Made by a program: the position numbers and the translations under genes. A stretch of 64,000 nucleotides of DNA. Source: Pyxidicoccus caerfyrddinensis (GTDB lineage: Bacteria; Myxococcota; Myxococcia; Myxococcales; Myxococcaceae). Where the stretch lies: contig NZ_JAAIYA010000002.1 in assembly GCF_010894405.1 (NCBI RefSeq), forward strand, positions 62,001 to 126,000, read 5' to 3'. Of the stretch, positions 45,592 through 53,768 are shown one piece after another. Position 1 is the first letter of the stretch. The number at the start of each line of letters is the position of its first letter. A model generated the notes under the pieces. It did no database searches. It saw nothing but the letters and a program-made list of their open reading frames with translations, and was not told the origin of the DNA.

Positions 45592-46545
45592 ATGCGCTCG
45601 CGCCAGGCACGCGGACAGTCGCTGGTGGAGACGTCGCTGGCGTTGATGGTGTTCGTCACCATCCTCATCTTCGGCATCTACTTCGCGGAGGTGGGGGCGC
45701 TGACGCTGAAGGTGCAGGAGGCCGCCAACTTCGCGATGTGGGACGCCACCGGACGCGTGCTGCACAACCCGGCGGGAGGTGACTGGGGCCGGCGCGACGT
45801 GGTGGCGGACGCGGAGGCCGAGGCCACCGCGCGCTACGCGGACTTCGACGGGCGCGAGCGGATGGGCGGCACGGGCATGCCGATTCAGCAGGCGATTGCG
45901 CGGGCGCAGGCCATCCAGGTCGACTGCCGGCCGACGTTGGCCGCGGGCGTGCCGAGCCTTCCTCCGAGCTCCGCGGAGGTGTCACCCGGCGTCTCCCCTC
46001 TGGGCGATGCGATGAGCGTGGGCACGGAGGGCATGGCGTGCACGGCGTCCTCGCGGATGCGCGGTTCTCGCGTGGGCCGGTTCATGGAGGAGCGCTTCAA
46101 GGAGGCGCACCGTCGCGCGGCCACGGTCTTCACGGTGTGCGCGGCAGGGCGTGCGACGAATGGCAGGTGCACGGGGCGCTTCTCGGTGATGCTGGATGAC
46201 TGGGGGCTGTCGGGCGTGGCGGAGGGGCGCGCGTGCCCGCTGAGCATCGACAGCGGGACCGAGTGCGCCAACGTGGACTACTACCGGTGGACGGAGCGCA
46301 TCTACCGGGCCAACGGCGGTGGGGGTGGCGCGGGGTCCGCGCTCGCGGGGCTGGTGGGGGGTGAGTCCGTCAACGAGGACCAGTTCTTCATGAGCTTCCG
46401 CGGCCAGGAGGACAACTACGAGGAGAACCTCGGCTCCACGCATGCGGGAGGACAGCCGCGCTGGGAGACGACGCCGTTCGAGGCGCCGAACGTCCCCAAC
46501 TACAACGCGGGCCGGCGGAGCCACTGGCTCGGGATGCCCCGGTGA
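45592..46545 (+). CDS. Second TadE-like membrane-anchored protein
   Basis: A 317-residue protein starting at ATG 45592, one base after the previous stop. The N-terminus GQSLVETSLALMVFVTILIFGIYF repeats the TadE pattern of the first gene (Gly-Gln, then Glu at +5), so two TadE-like proteins flank the TadG-like one. The remainder contains Cys pairs (CTASSRM, VCAAGRATNGRCTG, ACPLSIDSGTEC) and a Gly-rich loop. It is unlike anything I can name beyond the N-terminus. It overlaps the next gene at GTG 46542. Confidence 0.75.
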   Translation: MRSRQARGQSLVETSLALMVFVTILIFGIYFAEVGALTLKVQEAANFAMWDATGRVLHNPAGGDWGRRDVVADAEAEATARYADFDGRERMGGTGMPIQQAIARAQAIQVDCRPTLAAGVPSLPPSSAEVSPGVSPLGDAMSVGTEGMACTASSRMRGSRVGRFMEERFKEAHRRAATVFTVCAAGRATNGRCTGRFSVMLDDWGLSGVAEGRACPLSIDSGTECANVDYYRWTERIYRANGGGGGAGSALAGLVGGESVNEDQFFMSFRGQEDNYEENLGSTHAGGQPRWETTPFEAPNVPNYNAGRRSHWLGMPR

Positions 46546-47474
46546 AGCGAGTCGCCGTCGTGCTGTGCGGAGCGTGGCTCCTCGGCGCGGCCCCCCCGGC
46601 GCGGGGCGTTGCGGCGGAAGGAACGTTCATTCCAGGCAAGGCGGCCTCGGGCCCGGCGGCGGAAGGAACGTTCATTCCAGGCAAGGTGGCCTCGGGCCCG
46701 GCGGCGGAAGGAACGTTCATTCCAGGCAAGGTGGCCTCGGGCCCGGCGGCGGAAGGAACGTTCATTCCAGGCAAGGTGGCCTCGGGCCCGGCGGCGTCGG
46801 CACGCGCGGCGGCGCCGAGCAAACCGCCCGAGGAAGCCGGTGCGCCGCGCTTCGCCTGGCCCCGGTTCCAGGTGCTGGAGTACGTCGAATCGAGCGAAAT
46901 CATCGAAGCCGGTGGAATCCCAGTCGCCCTGCGCGCGGTGCGCGTGAAGGAGCGGCTGCCGGAAGTGGTGCAGCGCCTCGCGGACGCGTTCCGCGATGGC
47001 GGGCTCCACGTTCCCCCGGGCCCCGAGCAGCCCCAGCTCGCCAGCGGCGCGGTGATGCTCACCGCCGTCGATATGTTCAAGCGGCTGACGTACACCGCCA
47101 TCGTCCAGCCCCAGCCGGACGGCACCACCTCGCTCTACCTCGGTGAGGCCAACCACATGCTGCGCCGCGAGCCCGTCGCCGCGGGGGACTTCGCGCCCCT
47201 GCCGCCCGGCGCGAGCCAGGTGCTGCGCGTGGGAAGCGAGAGCTCACGGACGATGGCCTTCCACGTTCCCCTCTCCGGAGAAGACGTGGACGCCTTCTAC
47301 ATGCGCGCCCTGGCCCAGCACGGCTGGCAGCGCGTCGCGGAGGAGTCGGGCAGCTTCACGCGCTCCGGTGAGGAGCTGCGCGTGGTGCACGAGCCGGGCG
47401 CGGGAGGCCAGCGCGCGGTGGTGCTCGTATACCGGCGGGGACCCGCCACCGTCTCGCAGCCCGCGCCGCCCTGA
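46542..47474 (+). CDS. Exported protein with four 15-residue repeats
   Basis: A 310-residue protein beginning at GTG 46542 (overlapping TGA of the previous gene). The signal peptide is VAVVLCGAWLLGAAPPARG, probably cleaved near residue 23. Residues 24-83 are four repeats of AEGTFIPGKVASGPA (45 bp each). A linker leads to a C-terminal domain (about 100-300) with no family I recognise (VLEYVESSEIIEAGGIPV; DVDAFYMRALAQHGWQRV near its end, which recalls a repeat-type domain). It belongs to the TadE/TadG-like operon. Confidence 0.8.
   Translation: MKRVAVVLCGAWLLGAAPPARGVAAEGTFIPGKAASGPAAEGTFIPGKVASGPAAEGTFIPGKVASGPAAEGTFIPGKVASGPAASARAAAPSKPPEEAGAPRFAWPRFQVLEYVESSEIIEAGGIPVALRAVRVKERLPEVVQRLADAFRDGGLHVPPGPEQPQLASGAVMLTAVDMFKRLTYTAIVQPQPDGTTSLYLGEANHMLRREPVAAGDFAPLPPGASQVLRVGSESSRTMAFHVPLSGEDVDAFYMRALAQHGWQRVAEESGSFTRSGEELRVVHEPGAGGQRAVVLVYRRGPATVSQPAPP
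46611..46790 (+). repeat. Four 45-bp in-frame repeats with an 18-bp palindrome
   Basis: Copies start at 46611, 46656, 46701 and 46746. Each contains GGAAGGAACGTTCATTCC (first at 46616), a near-palindrome around GAACGTTC. Fifteen of its 18 bases match the palindrome of the intergenic 46-bp array at 9555 (GGAAGGAACCCTCCTTCC). Confidence 0.95.
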
Positions 47475-47477
47475 GCG

Positions 47478-48038
47478 TCAGGCGCGCAGCTTCTCGCGCA
47501 GCGTCTTGGCGCGGCCCTGCATGTCGGGGTCCATACTGGTCAGCTCCACGGACTTCAGGCGCTGATCCAGACTCTGCGGCACCTTCACCTTGAGCTTGCC
47601 CTCCTCGGACATCAGCTCGAGCTTCGCCAGCGCCTTGTCGACGATGCGCTCGCGCGGGTGGTCCAGGAGGCTGTCGAGGAAGTACGCGTCCTCGGGCAGC
47701 TCCGGGTACTTCTCCAGGTAGTCCACCACGGCCTTCACCCAGTCGGCGCGGGACTCGGCGTCCGCCACCTTCTGCATGGCGGCCTTCTGGGCCTTGCGCT
47801 TGCCTTCCGGGTCGAACGTCTTGGCGAGGCCCTCGGGCAGCTCGCCGCCGGTGAAGAGCGCGTCCGCGGCGGCCTTGTACTTCTGGTAGCTCGCGCTGCG
47901 CTCCAGCTTCTGCTGCGCGGGGTCATCCTGGCGGGAGGCGTACTTGCTGCCCTTGCCGCGCCCCGCGTCGATTTCGCGCCAGCTCTTGTTGCGCTTCCCC
48001 GAGAAGCCGCCGCCGTTGTCGTCCTTGTCCTTCGCCAT
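47478..48038 (-). CDS. Conserved myxobacterial protein, unknown function
   Basis: A 186-residue highly charged, helical protein (many Lys, Arg, Glu, Ala, with SKYASRQDDPAQQKLERSA). It has no membrane segment, Cys or recognisable domain. The C-terminal part (ERIVDKALAKLELMSEEGKL) is Leu-rich helix. ATG 48038 is 3 bases downstream of the upstream gene's stop. Its stop is 3 bases from the convergent operon stop at 47474. Confidence 0.8.
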   Translation of the reverse strand: MAKDKDDNGGGFSGKRNKSWREIDAGRGKGSKYASRQDDPAQQKLERSASYQKYKAAADALFTGGELPEGLAKTFDPEGKRKAQKAAMQKVADAESRADWVKAVVDYLEKYPELPEDAYFLDSLLDHPRERIVDKALAKLELMSEEGKLKVKVPQSLDQRLKSVELTSMDPDMQGRAKTLREKLRA

Positions 48039-48041
48039 CCT

Positions 48042-48806
48042 TCATCTCCCCTTGCGCGCGCTCCACAGCGCGGCCAGTCCGCGACGGACGAGACGCCGCA
48101 CCGCCTCCAGTTCCTGGGAGGACAGGGGCTGCTCCTCGTCCTGCTCCGCCTCGAAAAGCGCCTCGTCCGCGTAGGCTTGCAGCGGTTGGGGCAGCGGTGG
48201 AGCGTCCGTGTCCGCCTCCAGTGCCGCCGGGCTCACCGCGGTGAGTCCTGGCGGCCACCCCAGCTCCAGCATGGCGTACAGCTCGAAGAGCAGGTGGCGG
48301 GCGACTCCGTATCCTTCGTCCGTGAGCCCCGCGGCGTCAAGCGCGCCCAGCATTGCGTCCTGGCGGTTCTCGAAGGAATGCGTGAGCCGCGTGCGCGACT
48401 TCTCGTCGTCCTCCAGGTAACGCCAGGCGGCCTCCACGAATTCGGCCGTGGGCTCTCCCGGGTGGAAGGGCGCGGGCGGCGTGGCCTTCACTTTCTTCGG
48501 GCGCGGCGGGCGCGGGCCGTCATCCTCCAGCCGCACCGCCTTGCCCTCTTCCACCAGGTCCCAGAGGCCCAGCAGGTTCTGGTACAGGCGCCGGGCGATT
48601 TCCGGTGAGGGGAAGCGCGGCTCCTCCTCGAAGAAGGTGGGGATGAGGTCGCTATAGGCCGTACCGTCGGCCCGGGCGGCCTGCATGCGGGCGAGCACCT
48701 CGGCACTGTCCAGCGGGCTGCCAGACAGGTCGAGCAGTCCGTCGAGCGTCTGCGCGCCCTCGAATTGGCGTTGGAAGTCGGCACCTCTGTCACGGGAGCG
48801 GCTCAT
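48042..48806 (-). CDS. Conserved protein of unknown function
   Basis: A 254-residue acidic, helical protein starting at ATG 48806 (MSRSRDRGAD); a longer GTG start at 48827 has no better ribosome site. It has no transmembrane segment and no domain I can name. Patterns such as PEIARRLYQNLLGLWDLVEEG and VRRLVRRGLAALW suggest helix bundles. It overlaps neither neighbour but is 3 bases from the next gene, so the pair is cotranscribed. Confidence 0.78.
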   Translation of the reverse strand: MSRSRDRGADFQRQFEGAQTLDGLLDLSGSPLDSAEVLARMQAARADGTAYSDLIPTFFEEEPRFPSPEIARRLYQNLLGLWDLVEEGKAVRLEDDGPRPPRPKKVKATPPAPFHPGEPTAEFVEAAWRYLEDDEKSRTRLTHSFENRQDAMLGALDAAGLTDEGYGVARHLLFELYAMLELGWPPGLTAVSPAALEADTDAPPLPQPLQAYADEALFEAEQDEEQPLSSQELEAVRRLVRRGLAALWSARKGR

Positions 48807-48852
48807 GGTGGAGGGGACGCTAACCACACCGGGCGAGCGGGCGCACGAAGCT

Positions 48853-49077
48853 TCAGTGTTCGGCGGGCCACTCGCCCATCAGCTCGTCCTGGCGCTCCTT
48901 CGGGTTGGTGGGCCACGCGTAGTCCTCGGGCACGTGGCCGCCGCCGTGCGCGGCCTGGCCGTCCCAGCTCACCTGGCCGCGCAGGAAGTCCTCGGAGTCC
49001 TCCTCCGTCACCGCCCGGCGGTTGGCGGGCACGGTGAAGGGGGCGTCGATGGGCTCTTCGGGGATGATGATGGCCAT
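48853..49077 (-). CDS. Small acidic protein, unknown function
   Basis: A 74-residue protein (MAIIIPEEPIDAPF start, GEWPAEH end). GGAGGGAG lies 5 bases or so before ATG 49077, a strong ribosome site, and the codon usage is like the neighbours. It has no motif I recognise. It is probably a real conserved small gene, at the head of the minus-strand run with the two unknown genes. Confidence 0.65.
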   Translation of the reverse strand: MAIIIPEEPIDAPFTVPANRRAVTEEDSEDFLRGQVSWDGQAAHGGGHVPEDYAWPTNPKERQDELMGEWPAEH

Positions 49078-49257
49078 GGGGGACTCCCTCCGAGGAGACC
49101 CGGCGCGCGCGGATGTCCGCTGCCACACGCGGCCAGTGTCCTCCTGTCTCCAGCAAACCTAGGCAGGCGCCGCGCGGGAGAGGAGCGTGTGGGGCCGGGC
49201 AGCCGAGGGGCAGGCCGTCTTCCGTTTCCGGCCCGTCGCTCCTAGTCTCGGCCCCAC

Positions 49258-49887
49258 ATGGCAGAGAGTTCGGTGGAGACGTTGAGGTCCGCGGTGCAGG
49301 CGCTCTACCGCGTCCACGCGGTGGAGGGCCCGCCAGGAGAGAACGGGCTGCGCACGGTGTGGCACCTGTGCCAGGACGGCGCGGAGCTGCTGTCGCTGGT
49401 GGACGTGGATGGGCGCGTGCAGCGGCAGGAGCTGACGCTGCTGGAGGACCACTACATCTGGGCCAGCGGGCAGGGCGTGCGCACCGGGAGCCTGGAGCGT
49501 GGAGGCGCGCGGAAGGCCGGGCCCTCGGTGGTGGTGAATGCGGACCCGGAGCTCGTCCCGCAGCGGCTGCTCAAGGCCGCGTCGGCCATGGGCACGTATA
49601 CGGGGCAGGACCGCTACATCATCCACATGCAGCGCGTGCTGGCGCTGGCGCGCGAGGGGCTGGAGATGGCGGGCGGCGGAATCACCCCGGGGCAGCGTCC
49701 GTCGGAGCCCACGCTGCCGTCGCTTCAGCCCGCGCCGCCGCCGGTTCAGCTCGCGTTCGGCGAGGCGCTGCCGGACGAGGTGCTGCCGCCGGTGGTGCGC
49801 AACTCCGAGGGCCTGGTCATGGTGGCCGTGCTCGGCGTGGGGGTGCTGGTGGGGCTGGCCATCCTCGCGTTCATCCTGCTCGGCTGA
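49258..49887 (+). CDS. Tail-anchored protein of unknown function
   Basis: A 209-residue protein (ATG 49258, MAESSVETLRSAV). The N-terminal domain (1-140) is soluble, with ALYRVHAVEGPP, VWHLCQDGAELLSLVDVDGRV. A proline-rich linker (PTLPSLQPAPPPV) leads to a single C-terminal membrane helix (VMVAVLGVGVLVGLAILAFILLG). It may be membrane-anchored by its tail. The 3' part overlaps the convergent membrane-protein frame by 142 bases. Confidence 0.75.
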   Translation: MAESSVETLRSAVQALYRVHAVEGPPGENGLRTVWHLCQDGAELLSLVDVDGRVQRQELTLLEDHYIWASGQGVRTGSLERGGARKAGPSVVVNADPELVPQRLLKAASAMGTYTGQDRYIIHMQRVLALAREGLEMAGGGITPGQRPSEPTLPSLQPAPPPVQLAFGEALPDEVLPPVVRNSEGLVMVAVLGVGVLVGLAILAFILLG

Positions 49888-50804
49888 CGCGGCGCCTCGA
49901 AGCCGGGCAGGTGCACGCCCTGGCCGGCGGGAATGGCCACGGGCGCGCGCGCGGTGACGGAGCTCACCGGGTGCGCGTCCAGCACCAGCAGGGCCGCCAC
50001 GGCCGCGGCGGGCACCAGCCGCGCGGACCAGCCCAACGGCGAGTGTCCGTCACCCGCGGTGCGGCGCACGAGCAGGGTGAAGCCGAGCACCGCGAGCACG
50101 CCGGTGCAGGCCCAGCGCACGGTGCGCAGCGTCGCCGCCACCTCGAGCCCGGTCGTCACCAACTCCTGGCGTCCCGACTCGGGCACGTGCGCCAGCCCCG
50201 TGAGCAGCTCGAAGAGGTGCCGCGCCTCCATCGCGCCCACCAGCGCCACCGAGGCGAGCGATGCGCAGACGCCGCTGGCCAGCAGCAGGCCGCGCGCGCG
50301 GTGGCACGTGCACTCGTCCCTCGTCGCGTGGGAGGGGCCGAAGCGCGCCAGCGCCAGCCCCAGTGAGAGGCCCAGCAGCAGCGCCGCGCTGGTGAAGGCG
50401 CCCAGCAGCCGCGGCGCCATGGCCTGGCCGGTGCTGGAGGCGAGCACGAGGCCGGCCTCCACCTCATCCAGGTGGGGGAGCACGGCGTTGGCACGCTCGA
50501 CGAGGACTTCCGTGCCCATCAACCCCAGCATCCACGGCAGCGTGGCCATTCCGAGCATGACGGGCAGCGGCACCTTGCGCTCCATGCCGGTGCTGGCGAG
50601 CGCCAGCGACAGCAGCGGCAGCTCCACCAGCAGCGCCAGCGCCACTAGCGCGGCGTAGGGGCCGGCCGCGTCCACGGTGTGCGACAGCTCGGCGGAGCCG
50701 TGCATCAGTGGCGCAAGTGTTAAGCACCACAGGAACACCGTGACAGGCACGGCCGACGCCACGGAGAGACCGGGCGCGAGACGGAGCCGGAATGGAACGA
50801 GCAT
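49746..50804 (-). CDS. Polytopic membrane protein with unusual 3' overlap
   Basis: A 352-residue frame. The N-terminal 280 residues have six or so hydrophobic helices (for example VASAVPVTVFLWCLTLAPLM, GPYAALVALALLVELPLLSLAL). The final 45 residues (MNARMASPTSTPTPSTATMT and on) are simply the reverse complement of the tail-anchored gene and look unlike protein. The true protein may end near 49890 by a lost stop or frameshift, or have been extended into the neighbour. CTCHRARG is a possible metal-binding site. Function unknown. Confidence 0.65.
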   Translation of the reverse strand: MLVPFRLRLAPGLSVASAVPVTVFLWCLTLAPLMHGSAELSHTVDAAGPYAALVALALLVELPLLSLALASTGMERKVPLPVMLGMATLPWMLGLMGTEVLVERANAVLPHLDEVEAGLVLASSTGQAMAPRLLGAFTSAALLLGLSLGLALARFGPSHATRDECTCHRARGLLLASGVCASLASVALVGAMEARHLFELLTGLAHVPESGRQELVTTGLEVAATLRTVRWACTGVLAVLGFTLLVRRTAGDGHSPLGWSARLVPAAAVAALLVLDAHPVSSVTARAPVAIPAGQGVHLPGFEAPRQPSRMNARMASPTSTPTPSTATMTRPSELRTTGGSTSSGSASPNAS

Positions 50805-50842
50805 TTCCAGAGAGAGTAGTCTCTCCCGCTAAATCTGTGAAT

Positions 50843-51220
50843 TCAGACTGGGGGACGACCGACCAGCCAGTAGACGACGCTGGCGAGGGCTCCCACCACG
50901 GGCGACACCACCACACCCAACAGGTAGAGCTTCGGACACCCGCCCTCGGCGCAGCCGATGCGGCCGTGTTCGAGGGCGCCGCCCAGCAGCACGGACAGGT
51001 GCATGCCGAGGAGGAAGACGCCCACGCCGCGCAGCACGAGGCCGCGGTACCAGGTGCGTGTCCACAGGCGGAAGACGACGGGCAGCAGGACGAGGGTGAC
51101 GGTGGCCGCGGCGGCCAGCGCCACGTGCCGGGCAGAGGCGGCCACACACGCCAGGGCCGCGAGCGCCAGCGCGGGCACGAGCAGCAGCGCGTTGAGGGAC
51201 AGGGGCTCCCGGAAACGCAT
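50843..51220 (-). CDS. Small membrane protein, unknown function
   Basis: A 125-residue protein with four likely helices (LNALLLVPALALAALACVAA; VALAAAATVTLVLLPVVF; GLVLRGVGVFLLGMHLSVLLGGAL; LYLLGVVVSPVVGALASVVYWLVG). Start is taken as ATG 51220 (MRFREPLS); an extended frame runs into the ABC gene. The loop CAEGGCPK contains a Cys pair. The AT-rich gap 50805-50842 separates it from the other membrane gene. Confidence 0.7.
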   Translation of the reverse strand: MRFREPLSLNALLLVPALALAALACVAASARHVALAAAATVTLVLLPVVFRLWTRTWYRGLVLRGVGVFLLGMHLSVLLGGALEHGRIGCAEGGCPKLYLLGVVVSPVVGALASVVYWLVGRPPV

Positions 51221-51303
51221 GGGGACGGGAGCGACGGTGGCAGAGCGGGGAGGGTGAGGCAAGGGCGGAGGTGCCGCCGTTGCCTGGACGACCTCGCGAG
51301 TCT

Positions 51304-53067
51304 TCAGGCGGCGACAGCGCCCTCGCCGAGCAGCTGCAGGTACCGCCCGCGCAGCGCCAGCAGCTCCGCGTGGGTGCCGGCCTCCACCACCCGCCCGCCC
51401 TCCACCACGGCAATCACATCCGCGTCGCGCACCGTGGACAGCCGGTGCGCAATCACCAGCACCGTGCGCCCCTTCATCAGCGCCGCCAGCCCCGCGCCCA
51501 CCGCCGCCTCGCTCGCCGCGTCCAGCGCGCTCGTGGGCTCGTCCAGGAGCAGCACCGACGGCCTGCACAAAAACGCGCGCGCCAGCACCAGCCGCTGACG
51601 CTGGCCTCCGGACAGCCGGCCGCCGCGCTCGCCCACCGGCTCATCCAGCCCGCCCGGCAGCGAGCGCACGAAGTCGTCCGCGTGCGCCAGCCGCAGCGCC
51701 TCCCACAAGTCCGTGTCCGACGCCTCCGGCCGGCCCAGCCGCAGGTTGTGGCGCACCGTCCCTGAGAACAGCACCGGCTCCTGCGGCACCCACGCCATCT
51801 GCCCGCGCACGCTCGACGGCTTCAGCCCCGACAGAGGCGCGCCGTCCCACAGCACGCGCCCGCCCGACGTGGGCAGGAAGCCCAGCAGCACCGAGAACAG
51901 CGTCGTCTTCCCCGCGCCCGACGGGCCCACCAGCGCCACGCGCTTCCCGGCGGGCACCACCAGGTCCACGCCGCGCAGCGCCTCGCGCCCGTCCTGGTAC
52001 GTGGCGCGCACGCCCTCCAGCACCAGCGCCTGCGACAGCGGGGCCGCCGCGTCGCCCACGTCGGGCGGCGCCGGCTCGTCCGCGAGCGCGAACAGCCGCT
52101 CCGCCGCCGCCAGCCCCGTGAGCACCTGGGAGAACGTGCCGCTCAGCGACTTCACCGGCTGGTACAAGAGCAGCGCCGCGGCCATGAAGGAGAGCAGCCG
52201 CCCCGCCAGCGCCGGGTCCGCCGCCACCGCGCGCGCGCCCCACGCCACCGCCATGGCCACGCCGGCGATGCCCAAGAGCTCCACCGTGGGGCTCACCGCG
52301 CCGCGCAGGAACAGCGAGCGGCGCATCTCCGCCAGGTAGCGCTCCGCCTCGCCCTCGAACGTCTCCAGCGCGCGCGCCTGTCCGCCATAGGCCTGCACCA
52401 CCGGCAGGTTCTGCAGCTGCTCCGCCGTCAGCGCCGTCAGCGCGCCCAGCCGCTGCTGCGAGCGCGCCGCCACTTTCTTGAGCGAGCGGGCGAAGCGGTT
52501 GATGGGCAGCACGGTGACGGGCACCACGATGAACGTGAAGAGGAAAAGCCTTCCATCGATGAGGAAGCAGGTGACCAGCAGGGAGACAATCTGCAGCCCG
52601 TCCTTGATGTAGGACGTGAGTGCCTGCGTCACCGAGAACTCCACCAGCGGGACCTCCGAGGTGAAGCGCGTGAGCAGCTCTCCCGAGTGACGCCGCTCGA
52701 AGAACGCGGGCGGTTGGCCGAGCAGCCGGCCGTAGAGGAAGCCTCTCAGGTCCGACATGACACGCTGGCCCAGCCGCTGCATCAGCCCGCCCTGGAGGAA
52801 CTGGGCCGTGGACTTCACCAGCGCTACCAGCACCACCAGCAGGGGCAGCCGCTCGAGCAGCGCGTCTCCCGGCAATGACACCCCGGCCACGGTGATCGGC
52901 TCACCGGTGAGCACCGCACGCAACAGCGGGCCCACCACCCAGGCATAGGCGGACGTGGCCGCCGCGGCGACGAGGGACGCGCCCACTCCCGCCGCGAGCA
53001 GCGGGCGGTACGGGCGCAGATAGCCGAGGAGTCGGCGGTAGATGTGGGGAGAAGGTCGGGGAGCCAC
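51304..53067 (-). CDS. ABC exporter, MsbA-like half-transporter
   Basis: A 587-residue fused membrane-ATPase half-transporter (lipid A/lipid or drug flippase type). Start GTG 53067 (read as Met). The membrane domain has about six helices (residues 20-300); the ATPase domain contains Walker A GPSGAGKTT, Q-loop VPQEPVLF, signature LSGGQRQR, Walker B VLLLDEPTSALD and H-loop VIAHRLSTV. It probably works as a homodimer. MsbA itself is usually near lipid-A genes; none is visible here, so the substrate is unknown. It is divergent from the small gene at 53220. Confidence 0.92.
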   Translation of the reverse strand: MAPRPSPHIYRRLLGYLRPYRPLLAAGVGASLVAAAATSAYAWVVGPLLRAVLTGEPITVAGVSLPGDALLERLPLLVVLVALVKSTAQFLQGGLMQRLGQRVMSDLRGFLYGRLLGQPPAFFERRHSGELLTRFTSEVPLVEFSVTQALTSYIKDGLQIVSLLVTCFLIDGRLFLFTFIVVPVTVLPINRFARSLKKVAARSQQRLGALTALTAEQLQNLPVVQAYGGQARALETFEGEAERYLAEMRRSLFLRGAVSPTVELLGIAGVAMAVAWGARAVAADPALAGRLLSFMAAALLLYQPVKSLSGTFSQVLTGLAAAERLFALADEPAPPDVGDAAAPLSQALVLEGVRATYQDGREALRGVDLVVPAGKRVALVGPSGAGKTTLFSVLLGFLPTSGGRVLWDGAPLSGLKPSSVRGQMAWVPQEPVLFSGTVRHNLRLGRPEASDTDLWEALRLAHADDFVRSLPGGLDEPVGERGGRLSGGQRQRLVLARAFLCRPSVLLLDEPTSALDAASEAAVGAGLAALMKGRTVLVIAHRLSTVRDADVIAVVEGGRVVEAGTHAELLALRGRYLQLLGEGAVAA

Positions 53068-53219
53068 TGTGTTCGGCGGCGCACTCTGTCACCGAGTCGC
53101 CGCAACGTCCAAGGCCAGGAGGCACACCTTCCTACATGCCCTGCTGCCTGCCCTGCCTCCTGCCACCGAGAGCAGGCAGCCCAGTTCCGTTGCTCCCTTA
53201 CATCCCTGCGGACAGCTTC

Positions 53220-53669
53220 ATGGGAGCCATGGAAACCAATAACGAAAAAGAGGCCCTGTTCAATCCGGGCTGTGAGCCGGTGGTGGAGGAAGAAGAACGC
53301 CGGCGGCTGCTGTGGCTCATGGCCGAGTACTTCCGCACCATCGGGTACACGGACATCAAGGCCCGCCTCCCCGGGTTCATGCCACCGCCCATCCTGTCAG
53401 GCACCATCGAGGACCACCGCCCCGACTTCACGTGCCGGCAATCGGACTCGGCCCGCACGCCCATCATCCTGGAGATCGTCACCCCGCACATGGTGGACGA
53501 CCCGCTGGCGGAGAACCGGTGGAGCCTGCTCGCCAGCGCCGCGAAGCTCTACAACGCGGAGCTGCACTTCGTGGTGCCCAAGTGGGCCGCCAATGGACCC
53601 GTCGACCCGGGGCTCAAACGCCGGCTGGCCCGCATGGAGCTGACGGCCAACCGCGTCTGGACTGTCTAG
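53220..53669 (+). CDS. Small protein with a possible PD-(D/E)xK-like pattern
   Basis: A 149-residue protein. ATG 53220 is used; the codon 3 further (53229) would also do. A helix (EEERRRLLWLMAEYFRTIGYTDIKARLPG) is followed by RPDFTCRQSDSARTPIILEIVTP, which spaces Pro-Asp and Glu-x-Val as in PD-(D/E)xK nucleases, although the final Lys is missing. The second half is helical, PVDPGLKRRLARMEL. It lies just ahead of DnaJ. The restriction-endonuclease-like fold is a weak inference. Confidence 0.65.
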   Translation: MGAMETNNEKEALFNPGCEPVVEEEERRRLLWLMAEYFRTIGYTDIKARLPGFMPPPILSGTIEDHRPDFTCRQSDSARTPIILEIVTPHMVDDPLAENRWSLLASAAKLYNAELHFVVPKWAANGPVDPGLKRRLARMELTANRVWTV

Positions 53670-53684
53670 GTTGCACCCCCTGGA

Positions 53685-53712
53685 TTGCTGGTGCGTTTCG
53701 CTGCGTTATAGT
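53685..53712 (+). promoter_or_regulatory. Candidate vegetative promoter of dnaJ
   Basis: TTGCTG (53685-53690) and TATAGT (53707-53712), 16 bases apart, stand 57 bases before the dnaJ ATG. TATAGT matches five of six positions of the -10 consensus; the -35 is weaker. No heat-shock CIRCE or sigma-32-like site was seen. Confidence 0.45.
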
Positions 53713-53768
53713 GGCTCAGAGCTCTACGCGTCAGCGAAAAGCACAGCAATTTCCAGGGGTTGTAATCG

